Below, piece after piece: positions 44,188 through 51,964 of a stretch of 54,757 bases of DNA. Every line of letters starts with the position of its first letter. The stretch's first letter is position 1. The position numbers and the translations under genes are program-made. The notes below the pieces were generated by a model, which had not been told where the DNA came from, did no database searches, and worked only from the letters and a program-made list of their open reading frames with translations. Origin of the DNA: Bacteroidota bacterium (lineage in GTDB: Bacteria > Bacteroidota > Rhodothermia > Rhodothermales > UBA10348); the NCBI GenBank assembly GCA_022567305.1, contig JADFHF010000004.1, positions 104,623 to 159,379 on the forward strand, read 5' to 3'.

Positions 44188-44466
44188 TTACAAAGTGACA
44201 GATTTTGCTTTACACTCCGAAGCCCTTGGATCTGCCAGAGAATTGAGCAGACTGCGAAGTTCAAGCAGATCGATCAATCGAAAACAGCTCCGCCCGGCCG
44301 AGACCACAACGAAAGGATCCGGGGCGACACAATCCGTCCAGGAGGCCGGAATATTCGTCGGATGGCCTTTTGCGTCGTAGAAATAGACCCGATCTTCACC
44401 CCAGGCATTGCGATACGTCAGGACTTCGAACTCCTGCCCACAAAGCGGGTGATACGGATGTGTCAC
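44188..44466 (-). CDS. DUF5372 family protein
   Basis: 92 residues from GTG 44466. MTHPYHPLCGQEFEVLTYRN, GEDRVYFYD, PASWTD and DPFVVVSAGRSCFRLIDLLEL match the DUF5372 pattern, a small family seen next to recombinases. The start codon lies inside a perfect inverted repeat (44462-44482). It is the first gene of the recombinase cassette and only 46 bp from the right border, so its promoter must be very short or lie in flanking DNA. Function unknown; phage and element context suggests an accessory DNA-processing role. Confidence 0.7.
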   Translation of the reverse strand: MTHPYHPLCGQEFEVLTYRNAWGEDRVYFYDAKGHPTNIPASWTDCVAPDPFVVVSAGRSCFRLIDLLELRSLLNSLADPRASECKAKSVTL

Positions 44467-44482
44467 GACGAAACGTCGTGAC
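44462..44482. repeat. perfect inverted repeat over the DUF5372 start codon
   Basis: GTCACGAC (44462-44469), GAAAC loop, GTCGTGAC (44475-44482). It includes the GTG start at 44466-44464 and lies about 30 bp inside the right end of the element. Candidate operator, recombinase accessory site or translation-blocking hairpin. Confidence 0.75.
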
Positions 44483-44513
44483 TCTTCATCGTGTTGGGGT
44501 GCACTTGACGGAG

Positions 44514-44720
44514 ATGGATAACGTGTTTGTCGAACGCCTGTGGCGGAGCCTGAAATATGAGGAGGTGTACCTGAAGGCGTACGAGAGCGTGTCCGAGGCG
44601 CGTCAATCGATCGCCACTTACTTCCGGTACTTCAATAACGAACGGCGACACAGTTCGCTCAGAAGACGAACCCCGGCTAACGTATTTTTCAACCACGAAA
44701 CGCTTCAAAAAGCAGCATAA
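44514..44720 (+). pseudogene. IS3-family transposase, broken right fragment
   Basis: The frame from ATG 44514 to TAA 44718 encodes MDNVFVERLWRSLKYEEVYL and FRYFNNERRHSSLRRRTPAN, the C-terminal end of an IS3-family DDE transposase (integrase core, rve_3). The sequence before 44514 in the same frame belongs to the inserted element. Its missing upstream part is at 41116-41171. Confidence 0.88.
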
Positions 44721-44745
44721 TCAACCCGTAAGATTCCACTTAAGA

Positions 44746-44768
44746 CCCTGTCCAGTTTTCCCGGACCA
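44746..44768. repeat. probable right terminal repeat of the IS3-family element
   Basis: CCCTGTCCAGTTTTCCCGG and following ACCA lie 25 bp after the transposase stop, the place and style of an IS3 terminal inverted repeat. The matching left end (TGGTCCGGG...) is not found upstream of 41116, in keeping with deletion of the IS left part. Confidence 0.45.
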
Positions 44769-44815
44769 CTTCTCTGAACGCTTGGCTTGAGCATGAAAGT
44801 AAATGCGAAGCTCGT

Positions 44816-44917
44816 TTAATACACAATCCGCTCTACAAAAGTCCTTCGAATAACCCGGTCACATTTGTCGTAGATGCGCGTCGTTTTCATGTCTGCGTCG
44901 CTCGCTGCTTCTTCCAG
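44816..44917 (-). pseudogene. tyrosine recombinase, C-terminal remnant copy 1
   Basis: The minus-strand frame ends LEEAASDADMKTTRIYDKCD then RVIRRTFVERIVY and TAA. TTRIYD holds the catalytic Tyr position of phage/integron-type integrases. Only the last 33 codons are recognisable; upstream sequence is degraded. Confidence 0.75.
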
Positions 44918-45078
44918 AGAAGAAATAATCGTCTGCTCACAGAAGGTTACTCCGCTCGACTGGTGTCTATCACATGTCGGCACCGAATCTCAACACCTCG
45001 GTGATATTCATGTAACCTCGGCTACTGCATTTCGTCTCCCGCCTCAATATGGATTAGACTACCGCACTTGAAAACAAT

Positions 45079-45528
45079 ATGAATCGAAAAAGAACACATC
45101 GGTCATTAATCGTTCAAACAGCGATTTGGGTCTCTCTGCTTCTGACTGCCGTCGGTTGTGACACCGCTTCAAATGATGACGGTCAGCTTGCCGGTGGCGT
45201 TCTTGTGACTTTCAACGTTGAAAGTGAACAGTTCAAGATTTGGATCACGAAAGAGACGACGATTCAGCAAGTGCTGGATCTTCGCGACGGGAAAAGCAAC
45301 GCAAATATCCCCAACGGTGCTCTTCGTCGCAATTCGGGTAAGGACAATTATAACGCACCTTGGAGTTGGCACGTAGATCCAGAAGAAATAGAGATGGCAG
45401 AATCGACGATCGAGGCTTGCGATGGTCTTCCGTCATTCATCGAAGACGATATAGACTATTGGGTAGATAATGTTAGTCATTTCTGCCCGTGGTCTGCCAC
45501 CTTAAGCTCGGTTGAGGATTTCAGGTAG
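45079..45528 (+). CDS. BP74-like lipoprotein
   Basis: 149 residues. Lipobox LLTAVGC with Cys27. The mature domain (about 38-145) shows VTFNVESEQFKIWITKE, YNAPWSWHVDPEEIEMAE, CDGLPSFIEDDIDYWV and FCPWSATL, the pattern of the BP74 N-terminal domain first named in Dictyostelium and present in various bacterial secreted proteins. Its role in bacteria is unknown; a surface or calcium-linked function is only suggested. The gene sits between two integrase remnants and is likely cargo of a decayed integrative element. Confidence 0.72.
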   Translation: MNRKRTHRSLIVQTAIWVSLLLTAVGCDTASNDDGQLAGGVLVTFNVESEQFKIWITKETTIQQVLDLRDGKSNANIPNGALRRNSGKDNYNAPWSWHVDPEEIEMAESTIEACDGLPSFIEDDIDYWVDNVSHFCPWSATLSSVEDFR

Positions 45529-45583
45529 TCAGTTGTGATATGACGAGCGAGGATGCAAGTCTGAAAAGTAGAGCGAAGCTCCA

Positions 45584-45751
45584 TCAATAAACAATCCGCT
45601 CAACTGACGTCCGTCGAATAACCCGATCGCGCTTGTCGTAGATGCGGGTTGTTCTCATGTCCGCATGGCGGGCCGCTTCTTCGAGCGTGCCACCGGCCTC
45701 GAGGAATCTCGTAATACCGGTTGCTCTGCAGACGTGATTTCCAATCCAGTC
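45584..45751 (-). pseudogene. tyrosine recombinase, C-terminal remnant copy 2
   Basis: The minus-strand frame reads DWIGNHVCRATGITRFLEAG, then GTLEEAARHADMRTTRIYDK, RDRVIRRTSVERIVY and TGA. It carries the HxxR pair (HVCR) and the catalytic-Tyr region TRIYD. It is a longer, diverged copy of the remnant at 44816-44917, in the same orientation; the flank after each stop is also similar (GCGAAGCTC). The N-terminal part is missing. Confidence 0.8.
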
Positions 45752-45878
45752 AGGAAGTCCGGCCCACGCTTGCTCTTATTGGCTTCAGAGATCGGGCCTC
45801 TGAGAGACGCACAGACGACGCACGGTGCCACTACATTCCCACAACAAGGCAGGGACCGGCGGTTTATAGGCGTCGATA

Positions 45879-45957
45879 CGCCCTAATAGGCTACCTATTC
45901 AGAAGCAGCTCCTGACTGCGGGTCAGGAGGTTCCACGTTCGAATCGTGGTAGGGCAA
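45879..45957 (+). pseudogene. tRNA-Arg(GCG)-like sequence with intact 3' half, probable attachment site
   Basis: The 3' half is perfect: anticodon stem CCTGA/TCAGG with loop CTGCGGG (anticodon GCG at 45918-45920), T-arm CCACG-TTCGAAT-CGTGG, and acceptor strand TAGGGCA. The 5' acceptor CGCCCTA is present with one mismatch, but the D-arm region (GGCTACCTATTCAGAAGC) is not canonical and lacks the GG of the D-loop. CCA is not encoded. A 3' tRNA half next to integrase remnants is the classic signature of an att site; a functional tRNA is less likely. Confidence 0.6.
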
Positions 45958-45963
45958 CTGCCC

Positions 45964-46008
45964 AAAAGCCCCTTTAAAGGTCTGTTTACGACTGATAGAG
46001 GGGCTTTT
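45964..46008. terminator. bidirectional terminator
   Basis: AAAAGCCCCT (45964-45973) and AGGGGCTTTT (45999-46008) form a perfect 10-bp stem with A/T flanks usable on both strands. It ends exactly before the stop of the T9SS gene on the minus strand and after the tRNA-like sequence on the plus strand. Confidence 0.82.
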
Positions 46009-46009
46009 C

Positions 46010-47737
46010 TCATTTCACCAACATCATCGATCTAGTGGCGCTTTCATGACCGATTTTGATTCGGTAGAAGTAGACGCCGGAGGGGAGACTGGTGCCATCA
46101 AATGTAACCGAGTAGTCACCTACGTCCTTCCGCTCACTTACCAATTCCGTCATTTCTCTTCCAAGCACATCGAGCACTACTAATTGCACGTCGGCTGAGT
46201 GAGGGACGCGATATCGAATTGTTGTCCTATCGGAAAAAGGCTCCGGGTAGTTGTCTGCGAGCCCTACACTTAGATTGGGTTCTATCCGTACGGAATTTAG
46301 AGGAAACGACACAGTAGAATTCCAGAATCCTTCGTCAAACGCACGTTGGACTTTCAGCGCAGCTGTTTTTAGTTCAGTCACGGAGTCTAAATGATCTTCG
46401 CCTATGGCCCAGACGATGGCCACCGTGATATCAGTGTCTTTACCCGCTCCGAGCGTGAAAGGGCCCGAGGAAATAAACAAGCGTCTGTCACCCGGCTCAC
46501 GGCGTGTTCCCAGACCGTCAGAATTCATCTCTGACCAAAATTCGCTGGTAACAGGGTCACCTGAAAAAACATTATGAGTTGGAATATTAGAGAAATCACG
46601 TCCATTTCCGCCATACGTATACGGCTTTCCATCTTTCCACTTGCCTTGCATATACTGGTAGTAGTGAGCTGCTGTAGTCGGATCCTCAGTTACACCACCA
46701 CCGCTGTTATACCAACCAACCATCGTGGTTCGTAATCGCTCTCCCGGCTCATCCACCTCTCCATCGCGGTCATTGTCGATGAGATCATCATCTGCGTTCG
46801 GTCCTTCCATGAACAAAAGGCCGAGTGCTGGTGGAGGAGTGCCGTACCCTTCTCCGCCACCGTCTTCATTGTCCGCGTTGAAAGTGAATCCCATTCCGAG
46901 CGTGCTGTCAGATCCGATATAGTCGTCGTCAAAATCACCAAGACTGGTGTCCAGAAAGACTCCGATGTATGCCTCCGTTACCGGAAGGACGTTTCGATTA
47001 AAGATCCGGAAATTGTAGAGCGTTGTGTTATTGGGTATCTCTCTTGGGCTCGACGCTGCGAAGGCATGTCCGTGTACCTCAATTCCCATCGGTAACGTGT
47101 GGGTTGATTTGTGTTCATTCCCCCGATCATTCATGACCCACCAAATGGACTGATTGCCGAGCACCGCCGGCAGCTCGCTTGCCGCTAAGTTGATCACTCG
47201 ATCTCGGCGCGCAGAGAGAGGCAGGTCCATCAGGTCGATTTCATTTCCTTCGGAATCCACTGTTGGAGCGCCTAGACCCGTGGGCCATTCCCGCAAATCG
47301 TCCGAAGCGATGCCCGTTGTTTCATACGTTTCGATATTGGAAGTGCTGACTTTGTAAATCCGGTCGTAGACTTTGCAGTCCTCAGGTGGATGTCCAAGCT
47401 CGTCTAGCGGACCTGCCCATAATTCGTAGTTTCCGTATCGAGCGGCAGACATTCTTAGCTTGCCATCAATCATACCGCCAATCCAAATAGCACCCGCAAA
47501 GATTGCGTTCGACCCAGAGTGTATGGGTACCTCGTACACATGAGGCTCACTTCGATAGAAGAGGACTCCGGTATTTACGATCCGAGCCCGAACATTGTTA
47601 ATGTCCAGATACTGTTCTCCGAGTGAGCGATCGCAGGTGCCAAATTCTTGCGCGACGACGACGCCCGGTAGAAGCGAAAGCGTCAGCGACATGAGCAGAA
47701 TGCTCTGAATCAAGATTCGGTAAGAATACCGTGTCAT
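46010..47737 (-). CDS. T9SS type A sorting domain-containing secreted protein
   Basis: 575 residues. A signal peptide (about 1-30, ending VVVAQE) leads into a large extracellular part with no named domain (FGTCDRSLGEQYLDINNVRARI, DNDRDGEVDEPGERLRTT with a calcium-binding look). From about 489 the T9SS sorting domain runs to the end: YPEPFSDRTTIRYRVPHSA, VLDVLGREM, GTSLPSGVYFYRIKIG and a final MLVK. The protein is expected to cross the outer membrane through the type IX system and stay on the surface or be released. Relatives in Rhodothermales are common but uncharacterised. Confidence 0.88.
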   Translation of the reverse strand: MTRYSYRILIQSILLMSLTLSLLPGVVVAQEFGTCDRSLGEQYLDINNVRARIVNTGVLFYRSEPHVYEVPIHSGSNAIFAGAIWIGGMIDGKLRMSAARYGNYELWAGPLDELGHPPEDCKVYDRIYKVSTSNIETYETTGIASDDLREWPTGLGAPTVDSEGNEIDLMDLPLSARRDRVINLAASELPAVLGNQSIWWVMNDRGNEHKSTHTLPMGIEVHGHAFAASSPREIPNNTTLYNFRIFNRNVLPVTEAYIGVFLDTSLGDFDDDYIGSDSTLGMGFTFNADNEDGGGEGYGTPPPALGLLFMEGPNADDDLIDNDRDGEVDEPGERLRTTMVGWYNSGGGVTEDPTTAAHYYQYMQGKWKDGKPYTYGGNGRDFSNIPTHNVFSGDPVTSEFWSEMNSDGLGTRREPGDRRLFISSGPFTLGAGKDTDITVAIVWAIGEDHLDSVTELKTAALKVQRAFDEGFWNSTVSFPLNSVRIEPNLSVGLADNYPEPFSDRTTIRYRVPHSADVQLVVLDVLGREMTELVSERKDVGDYSVTFDGTSLPSGVYFYRIKIGHESATRSMMLVK

Positions 47738-47929
47738 AGCTGATTTCTGGCTAAATCAGCCTCTCAGTGCCAGAAATGGTGATAGGGTGCGTCTAGTCAA
47801 TAAGTGTAGTGGTTAGCGAGGTCACACGGTAGTGAAAAAGGGGTGCACCGTAGTCACCATGCTCCGTGCCGCCAATATTTTCACCTCCGGCATTACATTG
47901 AAGACACAAATCGGCCTAATTGTGCAAAA

Positions 47930-48892
47930 ATGATCAACTGCCGTATCTGTAATAACGCTCACGGTAACCGGGTTCATACGGCCAAAGAGATGATGTACGG
48001 AACCCGCGACGAATTCGACTATCTCGAGTGCGGAGAATGCGGCTGTGTTCAGGCTGCTGAAATCCCGTACGACATGTCCGAATACTATCCGGAAAATTAC
48101 TATTCCCTCACTCTCGAAAGAGAAAACTTCTTTCTGCGTTTGCTGAAGCGGCGTCGTGCCACGCAGGCCATGGGCGGCGATACCGTCATTGGAAGACTTC
48201 TTGTTCAAATCTGGGGAATTCCACCCATACTTGAGTGGCTTCGACCCGTGGGCATAACGCAGGATTCGTCTATTTTTGACGTTGGAACTGGCGCAGGGCA
48301 GCTGTTGCTAGATATGAACAACATTGGCTTTTCAGATACACTCGGGATAGATCCCTTTCTCGATCATGATCTGAATTATGGCAGTGGAACTCGGATCCTG
48401 AAAAAAGAGCTTTCAGAGATAACGGGCGTATTTGATCTGATCATGTTCCATCATTCTTTTGAACACATGCCAGATCCCTTGGACGCTCTCCGAGATGCGA
48501 ACAGATTAGTTCCGCTTGGAGGTAAAGTTCTTATCCGGATACCCATCGCCGGAACGTATGCGTGGAAGACGTTTCAAACCGACTGGGTGCAGCTAGATGC
48601 CCCGAGGCACCTATTCCTTCATACAAACAAGAGTATGGAAATGTTAGCTGCCGAATGCGGGTTCAAAATTGAGCACATTGTTCATGACTCGTCTGCTTTC
48701 CAGTTCTGGGGAAGCATTCAGTATCAGCGAGGTATTCCCTTGAAGGATGAACGCTCCTATGGGTTGAATCCAAAACAACCAATTTTTTCTCGAGCGGAAA
48801 TTGATGAGTTCGAGAAGAAAGCCATCGAGCTCAATGAATTACAAGATGGCGATCAAGCCTGTTTCTATCTACGAAAGACAAAATCAGCTTGA
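47930..48892 (+). CDS. class I SAM-dependent methyltransferase with N-terminal zinc ribbon
   Basis: 320 residues from ATG 47930 (the frame is open from 47843). The zinc ribbon uses CRICNN near the start and CGECGC about 30 residues on. The Rossmann SAM motif is SIFDVGTGAGQLLLDM, with motif IV-like FDLIMFHHSFEHMPDP. This Methyltransf_13/23-type layout is typical of sugar C-methyltransferases and of methyltransferases in surface-glycan clusters, but no sugar-nucleotide genes are next to it. It lies divergently from the T9SS gene at 46010-47737. Confidence 0.85.
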   Translation: MINCRICNNAHGNRVHTAKEMMYGTRDEFDYLECGECGCVQAAEIPYDMSEYYPENYYSLTLERENFFLRLLKRRRATQAMGGDTVIGRLLVQIWGIPPILEWLRPVGITQDSSIFDVGTGAGQLLLDMNNIGFSDTLGIDPFLDHDLNYGSGTRILKKELSEITGVFDLIMFHHSFEHMPDPLDALRDANRLVPLGGKVLIRIPIAGTYAWKTFQTDWVQLDAPRHLFLHTNKSMEMLAAECGFKIEHIVHDSSAFQFWGSIQYQRGIPLKDERSYGLNPKQPIFSRAEIDEFEKKAIELNELQDGDQACFYLRKTKSA

Positions 48893-49338
48893 GGTTTGGA
48901 GCGATGTGATCGGAAGTATCGCCGTCGAGGACTTCATTTCACCCCCATCATCTTCCTCGTCTGGGTGAAATCGCCGGTTATGAGACCATAGAAGTTGGAA
49001 CTAGTGCCCCTCAGACTACGCACAGTATTTCGGCTACCGGAACGCCCTCCCAGACGCCTACACATGCTCTATTGCAAACGTTTTTTATGGTTATTTAATG
49101 ACTATATCCGATGCAGTTCATATCACTTCGCCCAACTCATGAAAGCGTACTCTCCGGTCGGTATCATCGGGGTTGAGTAAATCTAGGTCATTTTGAATGC
49201 GAAATAGCCGGCAATTCAATGGCGCTGTAGCAAACGAATGAAAACGGGGTCAAATCCTTACCATTCATGAGTTTTTGCATTGTCGATTGAGTTTTTCGGC
49301 CTGATTTTCTCATCATCACGATTGGAAGGTGAGCTCCA
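48893..49338. other. 446-bp intergenic region with an inverted repeat
   Basis: No convincing gene. A perfect 9-bp inverted repeat, ATTTCACCC (48936-48944) and GGGTGAAAT (48963-48971) with an 18-bp spacer, lies 44 bp after the methyltransferase stop and may be its terminator, though no T-run follows. A plus-strand ORF at 48995-49180 has no protein-like features. Confidence 0.55.
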
Positions 49339-51798
49339 ATGCGGGTTGTACGATCCTTCATATCATTTCTGCTCCTCGGACTGTTCGGTTTCGACGCCTC
49401 ATCCCAGACGGTCGTGGGGGGCAGGGCGAGTGAGCAATGGACTGCGGCCGGAAGTCCCTATCTGCTTGCTGGCTTCGTCGTCGTTCAGGACGGATCGCTA
49501 CTCGAAATCGAGCCGGGAACTGAAATACAACTCATGGGGAAGGGTCTCTATGTTGGATTCGAAACGGCGGGAGAGCTCCAGGCAAACGGTGTCCGTATTG
49601 TTGGTCCGGGAGAGATCCGGTTCTATTCTCAGGAAAACAACATGGGACTCGGACTTGGGTGGATTAAGAATTCAGAATTCGTTGACAATGCGACCGTTTC
49701 TTTTCATACAGGAGGGAGCCCGACCTTCGAAGGAAACTCCGGTGTCAGTTCGATTTCGATTACAGATGCCTCCTCTACGCTATCCCATACCTGGACGCTT
49801 CCTTCTATAGGTTTACCTTTTCTCATCGACGATTCGTTAACCGTTTCGCCTACCGGTCAATTGATTCTAGAGGGAGTGACACTCGTTGGGAATGGTCAGA
49901 TCATTTTTCAGTCTGCTGTTGAAGCTCCAGACGAGAGCAATGGACCGAGTCGCATCGTCAACTCGGACTTTTCTAACGGCCCTGAAATCATTGTATTTCC
50001 TGGAGCCAATCTGCAGATACAAGGCAATATTGGAATCGATCATCTTACACTCCCGGGCCAAACAATTGGCGGACCTGGGCAATTTAAACTGGAAGACTAC
50101 GGTGTGCCGTATTTCATCCGTGGTGAGATGTCTATCGCACCTGACGTGTCTTTTAGAGCGGAAGGAATCTCTTTTGCACGTGGACGAATCATATTCAGGG
50201 GACCGGATGAAAACGTAAGTGCGCCTGATGTCCAGACATCGTATTTGACGGGATGTAATTTCAACGCGGCGTTTACACTGTCCATAGAGTTGGGATCGCA
50301 GCTTCGGTTAGAAGACAGCTCAGGTTTGTCATCGATAAGGCTCGTCGCGGGCCGTTTGTCATCACCTTACGACTGGACTTTGCCTGATTACGACCTTCCG
50401 TATCGTGCTTTGGGACAACTTTCTGTATCGCCGCATATCGGTCTATACGTCGACGATCTGAACTTTTCACAGCAGGTCACCATTACCTTCCGAGGCCCTG
50501 ACCGTAACACGGCATTCGATTCTGTACGTACGTCCTCTATTGTTAACAGTGCGCTGAGCGACTATGTCAAAATTGCCATTCATCCTGGAGCCCAGTTACA
50601 TCTGGCCGGAAATTCTGGGATTGATGAAATCATGCTCTCGACCGGTTCTCCGTCGGAGCCCTTCGACTGGACACTACCTGATTACGGTGTGCCTTATAGA
50701 GTGACCGAAAGAGTGGATATTGCCCCAACTCAAGGAGTAACGATCAGCGGGGTAGAATTCATTGGGTTGGGACGGATCGTATTTCAGGGACCCAATGCAG
50801 GTGTGCCTGTGGATTCCGTCCGCATGTCTAGCATATCAAATACCATTGTTGGCCCCCAGGTAGATATAGGAATCGAAATAGGATCGCGTTTAACGATCGA
50901 AAACAATCAAGGAATTGACCAACTTTATCTTTCCAATGGCTCAGCGGATGCGTTTTTCAATTGGACGCTGACCGACTACGGCGTTCCGTATGTGATCGCT
51001 GAAGATATCGGAATTTCCAACGGCAGTTACCTATTGATACCTGAGGGTATGATTCTACGATTCAAGTTTGGAGGGCGTTCGTTCGGGACATTTGGAGTTG
51101 GAAAAACGAAGACGGCAACACTCGAAATTAGAGGAGCATTGCTCTCGGGCCCCGGAAATATTGCGTTTGGATCGAACGCACATGGAAGCATAGAAGGATC
51201 TGTTTTTGATCAGACAAGCCTTCTTTTTTTTACTCAGGATGTAATCGTGACCAAAAACCGGTTCGAAAATCAGGAGATTGCGATTACGAATTGGTCTAGC
51301 GGTGCACCGGTAATTCGGGAGAATGATTTTATAAACACTGTTGTTGCGTTGCAGCATTTCAATATCGTAGAGATCGATGCCCGCGACAACTACTGGGGAC
51401 ATGCCTCCGGACCCAAACACCCCAACAATCCCGGCGGGCAAGGTGGTGAGATTGAAGGACCTGTGTTGTTCTCTCCCTGGGCGACGACGCCCTTCACGAC
51501 GTCTACGACCGTCGAGTCAATTGAGCTGCCTGATCTTCCTTTCGCACTCGAGAGTGGTTACCCCAATCCATTCACGTCAACAACACACCTTCCCTTCTCC
51601 ATATCGGAATCGGGACACGTTCGGATCGCTGTTTACGATCTACTCGGAAGGCGAATTGCTGATATTATTGATGGCATACTTCCGGTTGGAAGACACGAGG
51701 CCATGCTGAGTGCCCGAGGATTAGCTCCGGGTACGTATCTCGTGGTTCTTTCCCTCGAGGGCGACAACCGGTCGCAGTTTGTGAGTGTAGTGAGGTAG
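49339..51798 (+). CDS. secreted repeat protein, predicted beta-helix, with T9SS sorting domain
   Basis: 819 residues. Signal peptide about 1-22 (LLLGLFGFDASSQ). The middle (about 130-600) holds five tandem units of roughly 83 residues, each with a landmark near WTLPDYGVPY (variants WTLPSIGLPF, KLEDYGVPYF, WTLPDYDLPY, WTLPDYGVPY, WTLTDYGVPY), then a strand pair and IIFRGP/IVFQGP. A parallel beta-helix end region follows (NRFENQEIAITNW, DNYWGHASGPKHPNNPGG). Residues about 736-819 are a T9SS type A sorting domain (YPNPFTSTTHLPFSI, YDLLGRRIADI, LAPGTYLVVLSL). Probably a surface adhesin-like or polysaccharide-binding protein. Confidence 0.85.
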   Translation: MRVVRSFISFLLLGLFGFDASSQTVVGGRASEQWTAAGSPYLLAGFVVVQDGSLLEIEPGTEIQLMGKGLYVGFETAGELQANGVRIVGPGEIRFYSQENNMGLGLGWIKNSEFVDNATVSFHTGGSPTFEGNSGVSSISITDASSTLSHTWTLPSIGLPFLIDDSLTVSPTGQLILEGVTLVGNGQIIFQSAVEAPDESNGPSRIVNSDFSNGPEIIVFPGANLQIQGNIGIDHLTLPGQTIGGPGQFKLEDYGVPYFIRGEMSIAPDVSFRAEGISFARGRIIFRGPDENVSAPDVQTSYLTGCNFNAAFTLSIELGSQLRLEDSSGLSSIRLVAGRLSSPYDWTLPDYDLPYRALGQLSVSPHIGLYVDDLNFSQQVTITFRGPDRNTAFDSVRTSSIVNSALSDYVKIAIHPGAQLHLAGNSGIDEIMLSTGSPSEPFDWTLPDYGVPYRVTERVDIAPTQGVTISGVEFIGLGRIVFQGPNAGVPVDSVRMSSISNTIVGPQVDIGIEIGSRLTIENNQGIDQLYLSNGSADAFFNWTLTDYGVPYVIAEDIGISNGSYLLIPEGMILRFKFGGRSFGTFGVGKTKTATLEIRGALLSGPGNIAFGSNAHGSIEGSVFDQTSLLFFTQDVIVTKNRFENQEIAITNWSSGAPVIRENDFINTVVALQHFNIVEIDARDNYWGHASGPKHPNNPGGQGGEIEGPVLFSPWATTPFTTSTTVESIELPDLPFALESGYPNPFTSTTHLPFSISESGHVRIAVYDLLGRRIADIIDGILPVGRHEAMLSARGLAPGTYLVVLSLEGDNRSQFVSVVR

Positions 51799-51802
51799 AG
51801 TT

Positions 51803-51964
51803 TTAAAAGGACAATCTGCCTGCTCCGCCATCATAGATTTCGAGAAAGTCAGCGTTGTGCGTACTCTCATCATCGGCGTCGACTTCAATAATCAGAACAG
51901 TTTGACAGACGGCAGCAATTGGGGACAATAAAACTAGAGTGAGAGGTAGTATCAGTTTTTTCAT
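51803..51964 (-). pseudogene. N-terminal remnant of a secreted lamin-tail-domain protein
   Basis: ATG 51964 to TAA 51803 encodes 53 residues: signal peptide MKKLILPLTLVLLSPIAAVC, then QTVLIIEVDADDESTHNADF and LEIYDGGAGRLSF. The latter is the opening of the lamin-tail domain (VLINEVDAD...AEFIELYDGG) of large secreted Bacteroidota nucleases. The rest is absent; the stop lies 5 bp from the end of the convergent repeat-protein gene. Confidence 0.65.

Larger units (their letters stand above)
41172..44512. mobile_element. serine-recombinase element inserted in an IS3 transposase gene
   Basis: The element carries four minus-strand genes (DUF5372, HTH, small unknown, large serine recombinase). Both borders are set by the interrupted transposase: left RWMD (41161-41172) and right MDNVFVERLW (from 44514) fuse to the normal IS3 sequence if the interval is removed, sharing GATGGA at 41166-41171 and 44513-44518. 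The distance between these cores is 3347 bp. The recombinase stop is only 25 bp from the left border and the DUF5372 start 46 bp from the right border. Ends are not inverted repeats, as expected for serine integration. Genes are more GC-rich than their surroundings, apart from an AT-rich gap at 44028-44187. Confidence 0.82.

Noticed and set aside
44028-44264. Extension of the HTH protein upstream to 44264
   Set aside because: The extra codons are AT-rich, antisense-like over DUF5372 and lack any family match.
44370-44513. N-terminal part of the plus-strand ORF 44370-44720 as a real protein
   Set aside because: It is antisense to DUF5372 and part of the inserted element; only the section from 44514 is transposase.
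48995-49180. 61-codon ORF between the methyltransferase and repeat-protein genes
   Set aside because: Arg/Leu-rich random-looking sequence with no start context or family match.
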